From Candidatus Colimorpha merdihippi (GTDB taxonomy: Bacteria; Bacteroidota; Bacteroidia; Bacteroidales; P3): a DNA stretch of 35,012 nt. This document shows, one piece after another, positions 8,262-16,656 of the stretch. Positions within the stretch are counted from its first letter, which is position 1, and each line of letters opens with the position of its first letter. Location: assembly GCA_018066145.1 (NCBI GenBank), contig JAGHRY010000092.1:1-35012 (forward strand), given 5' to 3'. The notes beneath the pieces are model-generated. The model searched no databases. It was not told the origin of the DNA and saw only the letters and a program-made list of their open reading frames with translations. Position numbers and translations under genes: made by a program.

Positions 8262-8762
8262 ATGAACACTTTATTGATTGTATTGGCCATCCTACTGGCT
8301 GTAGTAGGCATCATTGGTTCTGTTGTGCCCGGGCTGCCGGGTCCACCCATCAGCTGGGCGGGTTTGCTGCTATTGAAGTTCACCTCGGTGGCAGACCAAG
8401 CGAACAGTTGGCCCTTACTGATAGGAATGGCGGTAGCCGCCATCGTCATCACCGTGCTGGACTATATCGTGCCAAGCCTCAGCACCAAAAAACATGGCGG
8501 AAGTAAAGCCGGCGTATGGGGTTGCAACATCGGTTTGGTAATATCCATCATTGGCCTCCCCTTTGGCCCACAGGGAATCATCGGCATCATCTTCTGGCCT
8601 TTTGTTGGCGCATTGGTGGGCGAACTTCTCAATGGCAAGCAATCGCGCGAAGCGCTGCGTGCAGCTTGGGGCGCATTCTTGGGATTCCTCCTTGGCACCG
8701 GGCTGAAATTGGCCTACACGCTGGTTGTTGCAGTTATCATTGCACTAGACATCATCCGATAA
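8262..8762 (+). CDS. DUF456 family membrane protein
   Basis: Hydrophobic; VVGIIGSVVPGLPGPPISWAGLLL and GLPFGPQGIIGIIFWPFVGALVGELL typical of DUF456. Confidence 0.82.
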   Translation: MNTLLIVLAILLAVVGIIGSVVPGLPGPPISWAGLLLLKFTSVADQANSWPLLIGMAVAAIVITVLDYIVPSLSTKKHGGSKAGVWGCNIGLVISIIGLPFGPQGIIGIIFWPFVGALVGELLNGKQSREALRAAWGAFLGFLLGTGLKLAYTLVVAVIIALDIIR

Positions 8763-8775
8763 GATAATATTATCT
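8762..8775. other. 14-bp perfect palindrome AGATAATATTATCT
   Basis: Self-complementary, spans the end of the DUF456 gene. Confidence 0.6.
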
Positions 8776-8778
8776 AAG

Positions 8779-8831
8779 AATGGGTTCTATCCATTTGTTG
8801 TTTGACCCAACAGCAATCGATAGAACCCATT
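8779..8831. terminator. Bidirectional terminator candidate between convergent genes
   Basis: 13-bp perfect arms AATGGGTTCTATC (8779-8791) and GATAGAACCCATT (8819-8831) with an inner TGTTG/CAACA stem, between a plus CDS and a minus CDS. Confidence 0.6.
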
Positions 8832-8854
8832 TCTTCTAATTCGCTTGAGCGGTT

Positions 8855-9943
8855 TTATTCAACACCTATCAGTTTTTTCACCCGGCGAACCAATTTCAAC
8901 ACAAATCTCAAACCATAAGCACGGGCAAATATTTCAATCCTCTGGGGTGATTCGTAATACCTGATAATCGGGGCAAACACTTTGCGAGCTTCGCGACACT
9001 GGCGTGTTGTATATTCGGGACAAAAGACAAAAGGCATTGAGTAATTGATTGCCCTGTCGATAAACAAATCATGGTACCGACCTTGGCTCATCTTATCCAA
9101 CCCCAACAGCATATTCACTTCCGAAGCTGCCCCCTTGATCATTTTAAATCGATTCGTCTTCTTGTCTTTCGCAAACTGCGAATTCCACGAACTCTCATCC
9201 ATCTTATATCGATATGCGGCCATTTTGTCGGCAAAATAATAAACCTCGCCTTCAATAGCCGACAGTATCTGCCAACAGTAATCGCACACATGGCATTGAA
9301 GTGTGCAAGGGGTATTGCGCCGCATCTGCTCTATTCTGAAACGCATCATCAATGTACAGGTAATCATATAATTGCCCTTATTCTCAATCATTGCCTCCGG
9401 AGGGACCAGCGTGTCGGTATCAAACCGATGCCAATCAAGTTCGCCATCATTAGTTAACACCTGCGCATCAGAGAAACAAAGCATGCAGCCGGGATGGGCA
9501 TCCATCCAATCGGCCTGGCGCTGCAGTTTGTCAGGCGCTATCCAATAATCATCGCCTTCGCACATGCACATATAATCGGGCGCGCCCATCCACTCGTCGA
9601 AATATGGATAACGCGGCTTGCCTTTCTGCAAGTGATTCTCAGCAAGGAGCACCACCGCCAAGAAACAATTGGGATTCTGCAAATGAGGGCCATACAGCAC
9701 TTCGCCGTACGACGTATTATGTACGCCGTAGTCGGGTTGCGAGGTAAGGTCGCACTGGGTTTGCATATATTCTCTGAGTACCTGTTGTTCGTTGTCGGTA
9801 GAACAATCATCCATAATACAGCACACAAACGGGAAATCAGTTTGCTGCATACTGAACCCGCCCAGGGTATCGAGAATCCGATGGGCCTGGTTATAAGTGT
9901 CGCAACGGACACCCACCTTGAAGTGAAACTTGTTATTCATCAT
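8855..9943 (-). CDS. Family 2 glycosyltransferase
   Basis: KVGVRCDTYNQAHRILDTL...FVCCIMDDCSTDNEQQVL, CEGDDYWIAPDKLQRQADWMDAHPGCMLCFSD. Confidence 0.85.
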   Translation of the reverse strand: MMNNKFHFKVGVRCDTYNQAHRILDTLGGFSMQQTDFPFVCCIMDDCSTDNEQQVLREYMQTQCDLTSQPDYGVHNTSYGEVLYGPHLQNPNCFLAVVLLAENHLQKGKPRYPYFDEWMGAPDYMCMCEGDDYWIAPDKLQRQADWMDAHPGCMLCFSDAQVLTNDGELDWHRFDTDTLVPPEAMIENKGNYMITCTLMMRFRIEQMRRNTPCTLQCHVCDYCWQILSAIEGEVYYFADKMAAYRYKMDESSWNSQFAKDKKTNRFKMIKGAASEVNMLLGLDKMSQGRYHDLFIDRAINYSMPFVFCPEYTTRQCREARKVFAPIIRYYESPQRIEIFARAYGLRFVLKLVRRVKKLIGVE

Positions 9944-9948
9944 AGCGG

Positions 9949-10806
9949 TTAACATCCATATTCTCCAAAACCGGGCTTGAGGCCCAACAATTGACGCAAT
10001 TCGGCAGATGTGCACACCTTGCGACCCATAGCATTGGCTATAGTGCCAATACGTTTAAGGTATTGTGCATTGGTAGCCAGTATAGTACGCTGGTCATCCA
10101 GCCAAATGTTATCTTCCAGTCCTACCCGCACCCCATAGCCCATCGAAACGGCTAACGCATTGATACGCAACTGTGCATTGCCTATGCCGCCAAACACCGT
10201 CACCGACTCTTCGGGCAAATCGTTCACCATCACTCCTACATGCAGCAAATCAGCCTGGGCACAGGCCACATTGCCCATGATGAGATTGAAGAAATAAGGG
10301 GGGCTCAACAGCTTTTTGCCAATAAGATATTTTGCATAATTGATCATGCCGGCATCAAAAACCTCCAATTCGGGTTTGATGCCCTGTTCGGCCATTTTGG
10401 ATGCCAGCCGCATAATCATATCGGGAGAATTGATGCTTGCAGTTTTATTGAAATTGAGGGAACTCAACGTCAAACTGGCCATGTCGGGCTTTGCATTCCC
10501 AATCAGATTCAGCACATCCGAACGCTTATCGAACTCGTTATAGATTCGACCGCTGGTAGTTGCCGAAACCACCAGATCGGGGGCAAACTGACGAATGCCA
10601 ACAATAATTTCTTCAAAATACTCGCGTTCCCATACCGGGTCCTCGGTCTGGGGATGGCGGGCATGCAGGTGCACCGACGAAATGCCTATGGCCACAGCCT
10701 CGCGCACCTCTTCGATTATTTCTGCCGGTGTGATAGGCACATGCGGCGTATCGGACTTGCGCATAAGCATACCCGTTGGTGTAAACGTAACTACTAGATT
10801 ATTCAT
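9949..10806 (-). CDS. BKACE / DUF849 beta-keto acid cleavage enzyme family protein
   Basis: SSVHLHARHP (HxH metal-binding motif), VVSATTSGR, NLIMGN, TVFGGIGNAQLRINALAVSMGYGVRVGLEDNIW (Arg/Glu/Asp motif). Confidence 0.88.
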   Translation of the reverse strand: MNNLVVTFTPTGMLMRKSDTPHVPITPAEIIEEVREAVAIGISSVHLHARHPQTEDPVWEREYFEEIIVGIRQFAPDLVVSATTSGRIYNEFDKRSDVLNLIGNAKPDMASLTLSSLNFNKTASINSPDMIMRLASKMAEQGIKPELEVFDAGMINYAKYLIGKKLLSPPYFFNLIMGNVACAQADLLHVGVMVNDLPEESVTVFGGIGNAQLRINALAVSMGYGVRVGLEDNIWLDDQRTILATNAQYLKRIGTIANAMGRKVCTSAELRQLLGLKPGFGEYGC

Positions 10807-11449
10807 GCTGCTTCACTGAGGTTACTTTTGCCGGCACACCCATCACGGTGCAATAAGAATCAACATTCTTCACAACCACTGCCCCCATACCTACCACACA
10901 TTCATCGCCAATCGTGATGCCATCACGCACCGCCGAGGCTAACGAAATCTCATTGTGATTACCCATTCGCAGCATGCCTCCAACTTTGCAGCCCGGACGG
11001 AAGGTGTTGAAACTACCAATGTTGAACTCGTGGCCAAGATACACCTGCTGCCGAATTACATTGCACGACCCCATCACCCCGCCATAGCCTAAATCGGCTC
11101 CAGCATACACAATATTGTTGTCGCCCATCACCAAATCACTATCAGTAAAGGCTCTGGGGCTAATATAGTTTATCAGTTTGTAAGGACCATCGTGCAAGCG
11201 TTCATATAGTTGCTGAAACACCTGAGGCTTGCCATTTCCACGAACCATCAGCATATCGTATTGTTCGGGCGAATATTTGTCAACCAATTCGTCGTATGGC
11301 ACCACTGGCAAATCATACATTCGGTCGGCTGTAATATACTGGCGGTCAACAGTGAGTACTACCGGATTGACAGCACCAAACCGATCCACCTCTGAAAGGA
11401 ACTGTTGAGTCATATTGGCTGTGCCAAAAATAATAAGGTCTTTTTTCAT
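10799..11449 (-). CDS. PglD/NeuD-like left-handed beta-helix acyltransferase
   Basis: N-terminal KKDLIIFGTANMTQQFL Rossmann-like start, hexapeptide repeats (VYAGADLGYGGVMGSCNVIRQQVYLGHEFNIG...ITIGDECVVGMGAVVVKNV), MGVPAK end motif. Confidence 0.82.
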   Translation of the reverse strand: MKKDLIIFGTANMTQQFLSEVDRFGAVNPVVLTVDRQYITADRMYDLPVVPYDELVDKYSPEQYDMLMVRGNGKPQVFQQLYERLHDGPYKLINYISPRAFTDSDLVMGDNNIVYAGADLGYGGVMGSCNVIRQQVYLGHEFNIGSFNTFRPGCKVGGMLRMGNHNEISLASAVRDGITIGDECVVGMGAVVVKNVDSYCTVMGVPAKVTSVKQHE

Positions 11450-11489
11450 AATCTTGGAAAGAAATGTGCCTATAATTTATAATAAAACA

Positions 11490-12686
11490 TTAATAAACGA
11501 TAGGTTGTATCAAATCGTTAGCATTTTCCACTACCTTTTCGAACAATTCTTTATCTGTAAAACGTAGCATCACAATTCCCACATAAGGTCCTGGCTGATT
11601 ATTTTTTTCAACAGTTTCGTTGGTATCAATCCACATATCGTAATCCACCACATTTGTTACTATCTCAGAACTGATTTTCAGTCGTTGAAACTTGCCAGTC
11701 TGTTCTACATGCGGTGTAGCCATCAACCAGTAGTCGCTAGTTTGGCATATATCGGCCTCTACCATTGGAAGGCCTACAGCCGATAGGATTACATTGTCAA
11801 AAAAATGTGTGCCATAGGCCCTATCTTGGATGGCACAAAGCATGAATCCTCCTGGACGAGGAGAGCACTCCATCATATACGCTTTGCCGTCAACTCCGAT
11901 GCGGAACTCCACATTCAAGATTGTTGTATTTACATGCAGTAACTCAATAAGACGCTGCAGTTGGTTGAGGCAGTCGACCTGTTGTTGCTCCGTTAGGCAG
12001 GTGGGCCATCCAAGCAAATGGGTTGTGAGGGGATTCACCGCTGTAGGGTCAATTCTTTTAAAATTAAATATAGAATGTTGCAATTGACCTTCTACAGCAA
12101 AAAAGTCCGAATCGGATGTTGGTATGTCGGTTTGGATGAAAGTTTCAATAATATATTGCCCGGAAAGCGAATTGTCCAAGGCTTCCCGTATGGCATCAGC
12201 CAGCTGATCGGAATCATTTACGCATGTAACGCCACGGCTGCCAGCCGAATCTACAGGCTTGACTAATACCGGATAATTCCACTCCAATGCTGAAGCGACT
12301 CCTTCTGATAAAGATGAGAACGAACGTTGCACAGGCACATTAAACCCATTATCTTCCAAAAATTGGCGGAATCGGCCTTTGTCCTGAAGAATACAAACCG
12401 ATTCGTATGGAGCAATCAACGGCAGTCCTAACTGTTCCTGTACATATGCAACAGTGTTGATTGGGCGGTCGGACCAGGTGACAATACCATCAACCTGATG
12501 CGTGCGACAATACTCAGCGACTGCATCCTTATCCAAATAGCTCAACTCAGCCATTTCGTCAGCATACTGATGACCCGGATTGCTCGATCTGTTGTCGCAG
12601 GTGATAACGTATATGCCCAATTCACGCGCCCGACGGATGGCCGGTATCGAATCGCGACTAGCGTTTAAAAACAACAACTTTTTCAT
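11490..12686 (-). CDS. ATP-grasp ligase (398 aa)
   Basis: YPVLVKPVDSAGSRGVTCVND, YIIETFI, LNVEFRIGVDGKAYMMECSPRPGG. Confidence 0.85.
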   Translation of the reverse strand: MKKLLFLNASRDSIPAIRRARELGIYVITCDNRSSNPGHQYADEMAELSYLDKDAVAEYCRTHQVDGIVTWSDRPINTVAYVQEQLGLPLIAPYESVCILQDKGRFRQFLEDNGFNVPVQRSFSSLSEGVASALEWNYPVLVKPVDSAGSRGVTCVNDSDQLADAIREALDNSLSGQYIIETFIQTDIPTSDSDFFAVEGQLQHSIFNFKRIDPTAVNPLTTHLLGWPTCLTEQQQVDCLNQLQRLIELLHVNTTILNVEFRIGVDGKAYMMECSPRPGGFMLCAIQDRAYGTHFFDNVILSAVGLPMVEADICQTSDYWLMATPHVEQTGKFQRLKISSEIVTNVVDYDMWIDTNETVEKNNQPGPYVGIVMLRFTDKELFEKVVENANDLIQPIVY

Positions 12687-14134
12687 TTCTGTTTCTCAAG
12701 TTTGATACACAAACGGCTGCATACTATTTCTGCAAGCGGCTCCCATTGCGCCTCGGTACAAACAACCTGTTCGGGACTTTCTATTTGCGCCAAAATAATC
12801 ACCGGTACAGGATTCTTCGGATCTAGGTCAAATGCAATCAATCCCGATTCTGAAGGCAGCGGATGCCCATGGGCAATCACAGTCACACTACATCCCGCTG
12901 CTATCCACTCTGCAAGACGAGCCCTATCGGGCAACCCCATAACAAGTATCCTTCTTTGGGCCATGGCATTTTTAGGAGCAGTATCTTTCATCAATTCGGG
13001 GCATCCATCTACCGACCAGTAAATAAAACTGTTCACGTCAGCCATATTCGTATGGGTAACATGCTGCAGCTGCTCGGTAACGCTGCATTTTTGCCAGCAC
13101 CAACGATAGTTTTCACAATTACGGTAAACTGGTTGGTACTGCCTGGTTTTGTCGAAAACACAAACAATACCCGAAGAACCCCTGTAGCGGGGAGTCAGCA
13201 TCGTCTTATCAAACGACCCCAAGGCTGCCTCTATGGCGCACTGGTGGTAGCTGATGCCAATACCAATATCCACCATAGGATAACTGATAGGCCATCCCCC
13301 CATTCGAGGATTCACCTCTACCAGATACACTTCGTCTTTATGTATAATCAATTCGGTATGGCAGGGACCGTCGGTATGTCCTATAGCGTTAAGTATGCTG
13401 TTGATGGCATCAGTCACCTTTGCCTGCAAGATTTCGGAAATGGGAGCAGGTGCTTGCGCAACCATCTCTACACAATGCGGAGGACCCGATGTAACCATTT
13501 CGGCAATCTGCACCATGTGATGCACCCCTTGGAACGAAAGCGACTCCACCAGATAAATCGTTTCCTCAGGAACAAATTCCTCGGCCAGCATCATTCCCTC
13601 GGCATGTGCATCGTCCATGGTATACTGGTAGGCAGCATCCATCTGCGAGGCATCATTCACCACCATCACCCCCCGCTTGGCACAGCCTTGTCGGGGTTTG
13701 AGAATAAAGGGAAAGGAAAGATGAGCCGCTTCCAAATCGGCAAACGACATCACCTTTGCAAACCGGGGCTGCCGCACTCCAGCAGCTGCTGCCACCTTGG
13801 AGCGCACCCAGTATTTGTCGGTAACATGGAGCCCTTCCTCCAGCGTCATTCCCCTAAGTCCTAGCGCATTGGCCACCCTGGCTGTCGACTCGGTGGTAAT
13901 ATCCGATGTGCTTACCACACCCCCTACCCCTATCTGGCGGCATTGGGCTGCAATGGCATCGACATCGAAAATATCAATTGGATAAAAATAGTCGGCCAAA
14001 GCCTGGGTCGTCGACCCTTGCTCCGACGCAAAGCAATGAGTTTCTACCCCCATCCATCGCGCAGCCACCATGTATATACCAGCAGCCTGACCGGCACCAA
14101 TAATAGCCAATTTTCTAGTTCCTGACCGCAACAT
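12683..14134 (-). CDS. ATP-grasp ligase with extra C-terminal domain (483 aa)
   Basis: FPFILKPRQGCAKRGVMVVND, MLAEEFVPEETIYLVE, HTELIIHKDEVYLVEVNPRMGG; ~100-residue extension RRILVMGLPDRARLAEWIAAGCSVTVIAHG...; 4-bp overlap with the next ATP-grasp gene. Confidence 0.85.
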   Translation of the reverse strand: MLRSGTRKLAIIGAGQAAGIYMVAARWMGVETHCFASEQGSTTQALADYFYPIDIFDVDAIAAQCRQIGVGGVVSTSDITTESTARVANALGLRGMTLEEGLHVTDKYWVRSKVAAAAGVRQPRFAKVMSFADLEAAHLSFPFILKPRQGCAKRGVMVVNDASQMDAAYQYTMDDAHAEGMMLAEEFVPEETIYLVESLSFQGVHHMVQIAEMVTSGPPHCVEMVAQAPAPISEILQAKVTDAINSILNAIGHTDGPCHTELIIHKDEVYLVEVNPRMGGWPISYPMVDIGIGISYHQCAIEAALGSFDKTMLTPRYRGSSGIVCVFDKTRQYQPVYRNCENYRWCWQKCSVTEQLQHVTHTNMADVNSFIYWSVDGCPELMKDTAPKNAMAQRRILVMGLPDRARLAEWIAAGCSVTVIAHGHPLPSESGLIAFDLDPKNPVPVIILAQIESPEQVVCTEAQWEPLAEIVCSRLCIKLEKQK

Positions 14135-14194
14135 ATAATTCAGGTAAAAACAATCATGAATAGGAAATCATGCCCCAGCCCTGCAATCTATTCT

Positions 14195-14593
14195 CTAATA
14201 GATATATCTCGAAATATGGTCGTCGGGGTTTACGGGATTGGTTTCTTGCGTGTTCATGTCCATGAACGAAACCTCGATATCGGTCACCTCGTCTTCATCG
14301 AGATAGAAATAGTCGCTGCAATACCATTCGATAATCCTATTGCCAACAACGCCTTCCACGCCTATGACCACATACGAAGTGGTTGGGTCGGACTCGATTT
14401 CGTAAATCAGATTGTCGATATTCTTAATCTCGCGCCTTGCCACCAGGGTGCCGCCAGCCATGTATTCGAATACCGTCACGTTGGCAAAAGAGGTGGTATT
14501 ATCGGTATAACGAATCGTGTAACTTTTTTCCTTCGAACACGATGCCAAAGCCAGGCTAAGCACGGCTGCCAAAATCAGAAGCAATTTTTTCAT
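14195..14593 (-). CDS. Small predicted lipoprotein
   Basis: MKKLLLILAAVLSLALASCSKEK signal peptide with lipobox LASC. Confidence 0.7.
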   Translation of the reverse strand: MKKLLLILAAVLSLALASCSKEKSYTIRYTDNTTSFANVTVFEYMAGGTLVARREIKNIDNLIYEIESDPTTSYVVIGVEGVVGNRIIEWYCSDYFYLDEDEVTDIEVSFMDMNTQETNPVNPDDHISRYIY

Positions 14594-14638
14594 AATCAAT
14601 ATCAATAATGTTAATAATTAATTTTGTTCAAACTCAAT

Positions 14639-15214
14639 TTATTCGCCAGCCACCTGGGCAAAAGAATGCACCGGGGCTATAGCGTTGATGCGGTCGTGGT
14701 CGTAAAGGTCGGGAAACTCCACCAGGAAGAGGAATTCTTTCACCTTCACCTTATATTCCTTGCCGTCAAGCACCACGGTTTCTCTATTCAGCGCCTCGGC
14801 AATGCCGATGGCGGTGCCGCCGGTGGCGAGGATATCGTCAAAGAACGTCAGCTCAAAGGTGTCGCCATTGGGCTTGCCGGCAGCAATATCGGAAAGACGG
14901 TAATACACATGGTCGGCACCATATTCCTTCATTATTTCCACATCATGCAAGTCGCCCTCGCTGAAGGGGAGCTTGCCTTTTTTGCGAATCGGCACTATAT
15001 TCTGCACCAATTTCGACTGCGTAAGCAGGGGTGCGGCAAAAAAGAAACCGCGAGCCTCCACCGTCACCACATTGGGGCAGTGGGTATGTGCATCAATATC
15101 TCTAACTATCTCATTAAAAGCCTCTTTATTCGACAAAAAAGGCAGTATATCGATAAAGTCTATACCCGGTTTTGGAAAGTCGGGATAATGATTAATTACG
15201 TCTAAATAGTTCAT
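14639..15214 (-). CDS. apt: Adenine phosphoribosyltransferase
   Basis: PDFPKPGIDFIDILPFLSN, VEARGFFFAAPL, FFDDILATGGTAIGIAEAL PRPP-binding motif. Confidence 0.9.
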   Translation of the reverse strand: MNYLDVINHYPDFPKPGIDFIDILPFLSNKEAFNEIVRDIDAHTHCPNVVTVEARGFFFAAPLLTQSKLVQNIVPIRKKGKLPFSEGDLHDVEIMKEYGADHVYYRLSDIAAGKPNGDTFELTFFDDILATGGTAIGIAEALNRETVVLDGKEYKVKVKEFLFLVEFPDLYDHDRINAIAPVHSFAQVAGE

Positions 15215-15237
15215 TCTTTCAACTGTTTTTGAATTTG

Positions 15238-15245
15238 CAAAGATA
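15238..15245 (-). promoter_or_regulatory. -7 element TATCTTTG upstream of apt
   Basis: CAAAGATA on the plus strand, 23 bp upstream of the apt ATG. Confidence 0.5.
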
Positions 15246-15467
15246 CGAAAAATGAGCGAATTGGTAAAATTTTATTTTCACATTCCCGAAAAGTTGATGA
15301 ATAAACGTTACTTTGTCAACGGTAACACTTTCCATCCACCCCCATTCCCCTTCTCACGGGACAATAAAAGAAGAAAACAAAATGTGACACATGGCAAAGA
15401 TTTAATAGTTTTTGACATTCGGAAGCTATATCGAGGAGGAAAAAACGAATATGAAGCCACGCGTACT

Positions 15468-15566
15468 CGCTGCAACTACGCTGCTGCTCCGAAGTAGCTC
15501 CGAGGTAGCTCCGAGGTAAGTCCGACTAGCGGTCGGAGCTACCCCGAAGCTACAGCGAATCTACAG
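15468..15566. repeat. 11-bp-phased degenerate repeat array (copy B), 9 units each starting with CG, partly inverted
   Basis: CG at 15468,15479,15490,15501,15512,15523,15534,15545,15556 (exact 11-bp steps); units include CGCTGCTGCTC, CGAAGTAGCTC, CGAGGTAGCTC, CGGAGCTACCC, CGAAGCTACAG; inverted arms GGTAGCTCCGA (15504-15514) and TCGGAGCTACC (15533-15543). Confidence 0.8.
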
Positions 15567-15652
15567 GGGAATTACATGGTGGTATGGGGGAGCTTTCTAA
15601 TGGTTCGGGCGTGATAGAGGCCATCCCGAGTTGCGGATTTTGGATATTGTGA

Positions 15653-16518
15653 AAAGGGGGTTATCACACCACTCAGATCGCCTCGTTTGAACCCACCGGC
15701 AACGACAAGGTCTCCGTTGACTCCGACCTCCAGATGCATTGGGATGAGAACATACCCAATACAATATATATATACGCTCCAGGATTCAGCTACGAAGCGT
15801 ATGAATTATGGTTTCTTGTAACGCGCCATTATACAGAGTATATACCCACCTCCATTTCTTCAGATAAAAAAACAGCCGTTCTTGAATATTACGATAATCC
15901 AAATGTACAGCCTTTCCCCGCAGACCAGCAAGGCCCATTTTACGCCATAAACATGTTTGGCGGGATATGGCCTGCGCTTGACTCATACATCAATACTGAT
16001 GGATCATTCCATATTGAATCGGCTCATCCAGGCACTAGTTTCAATAATTACAGCTTTATGCCTATGATTGCGCGTGCCGATAACTATGGCCAACTCCCGT
16101 TCAAACATATTTTTGGCATGCTCAAAACTTTTGTAACGGTACCTGATGGTTACACGGTAACTGGTGTTACCCTGATAGGTTTGGTAGGAGTTTATACACC
16201 TGCCACCATAGAAGGGTGTGATGTATCTTGGGATGAAATGGCGACATTACGATATCAAACATCACCAAGGTGGCCCTCCAAGCAAACCAAAGGGAAGACC
16301 TTCGAAACTACCGCTTTAAAGAAGGCAATGGCTATTATTATCTTGCTGCTTGCCCTGGCGACTGGACTGACTTGAGATTCAAAGTGGAAGCTGTAAACTC
16401 CAACCAAAGTCAGGTTGCGTTTGTTAAGACCATGAATCCCAATTCCTCCATTCATCTCGAGCGTGCCGGCATCACCACCCTCAACCTCAACATGACCCCT
16501 GACGACTTGGTTCGATAG
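15653..16518 (+). pseudogene. 5'-truncated, frameshifted fimbrillin-like surface protein gene
   Basis: Coding-quality frame starts without a start codon after the TGA at 15650 (KGGYHTTQIASFEPTGNDKVSVDSDLQMHWDEN...); frame breaks at the AAA run 16236-16238; adding one A joins ...EGCDVSWDE to NGDITISNITKVALQANQREDLRNYRFKEGNGYYYLAACPGDW... Confidence 0.75.
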
Positions 16519-16545
16519 TAGGCATACCATACCAACAATATCAAA

Positions 16546-16576
16546 AAGGACGGCTACCACTACTGCTGCCGTCCTT
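16546..16576. terminator. Terminator hairpin AAGGACGGC...GCCGTCCTT
   Basis: 9-bp perfect arms, 13-nt loop, between convergent features. Confidence 0.7.
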
Positions 16577-16656
16577 CTTGTATTTCTGCATCTTACCTTG
16601 TTGGCGAGCGATAATCATGACTGTCAACAGGCAGCAGCCTATTCGTTATTCGTCAC

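Noticed and set aside
12863-13864. 333-aa plus-strand ORF
   Set aside because: Antisense to the ATP-grasp gene with clear motifs; no recognisable domain.
15252-15497. 81-aa plus-strand ORF
   Set aside because: Spans the apt promoter region and array B; no domain-like composition.
15468-15566. CRISPR or protein-coding repeat interpretation of the 11-bp array
   Set aside because: Units are too short for CRISPR, have no spacers, and an 11-bp period cannot maintain a reading frame.
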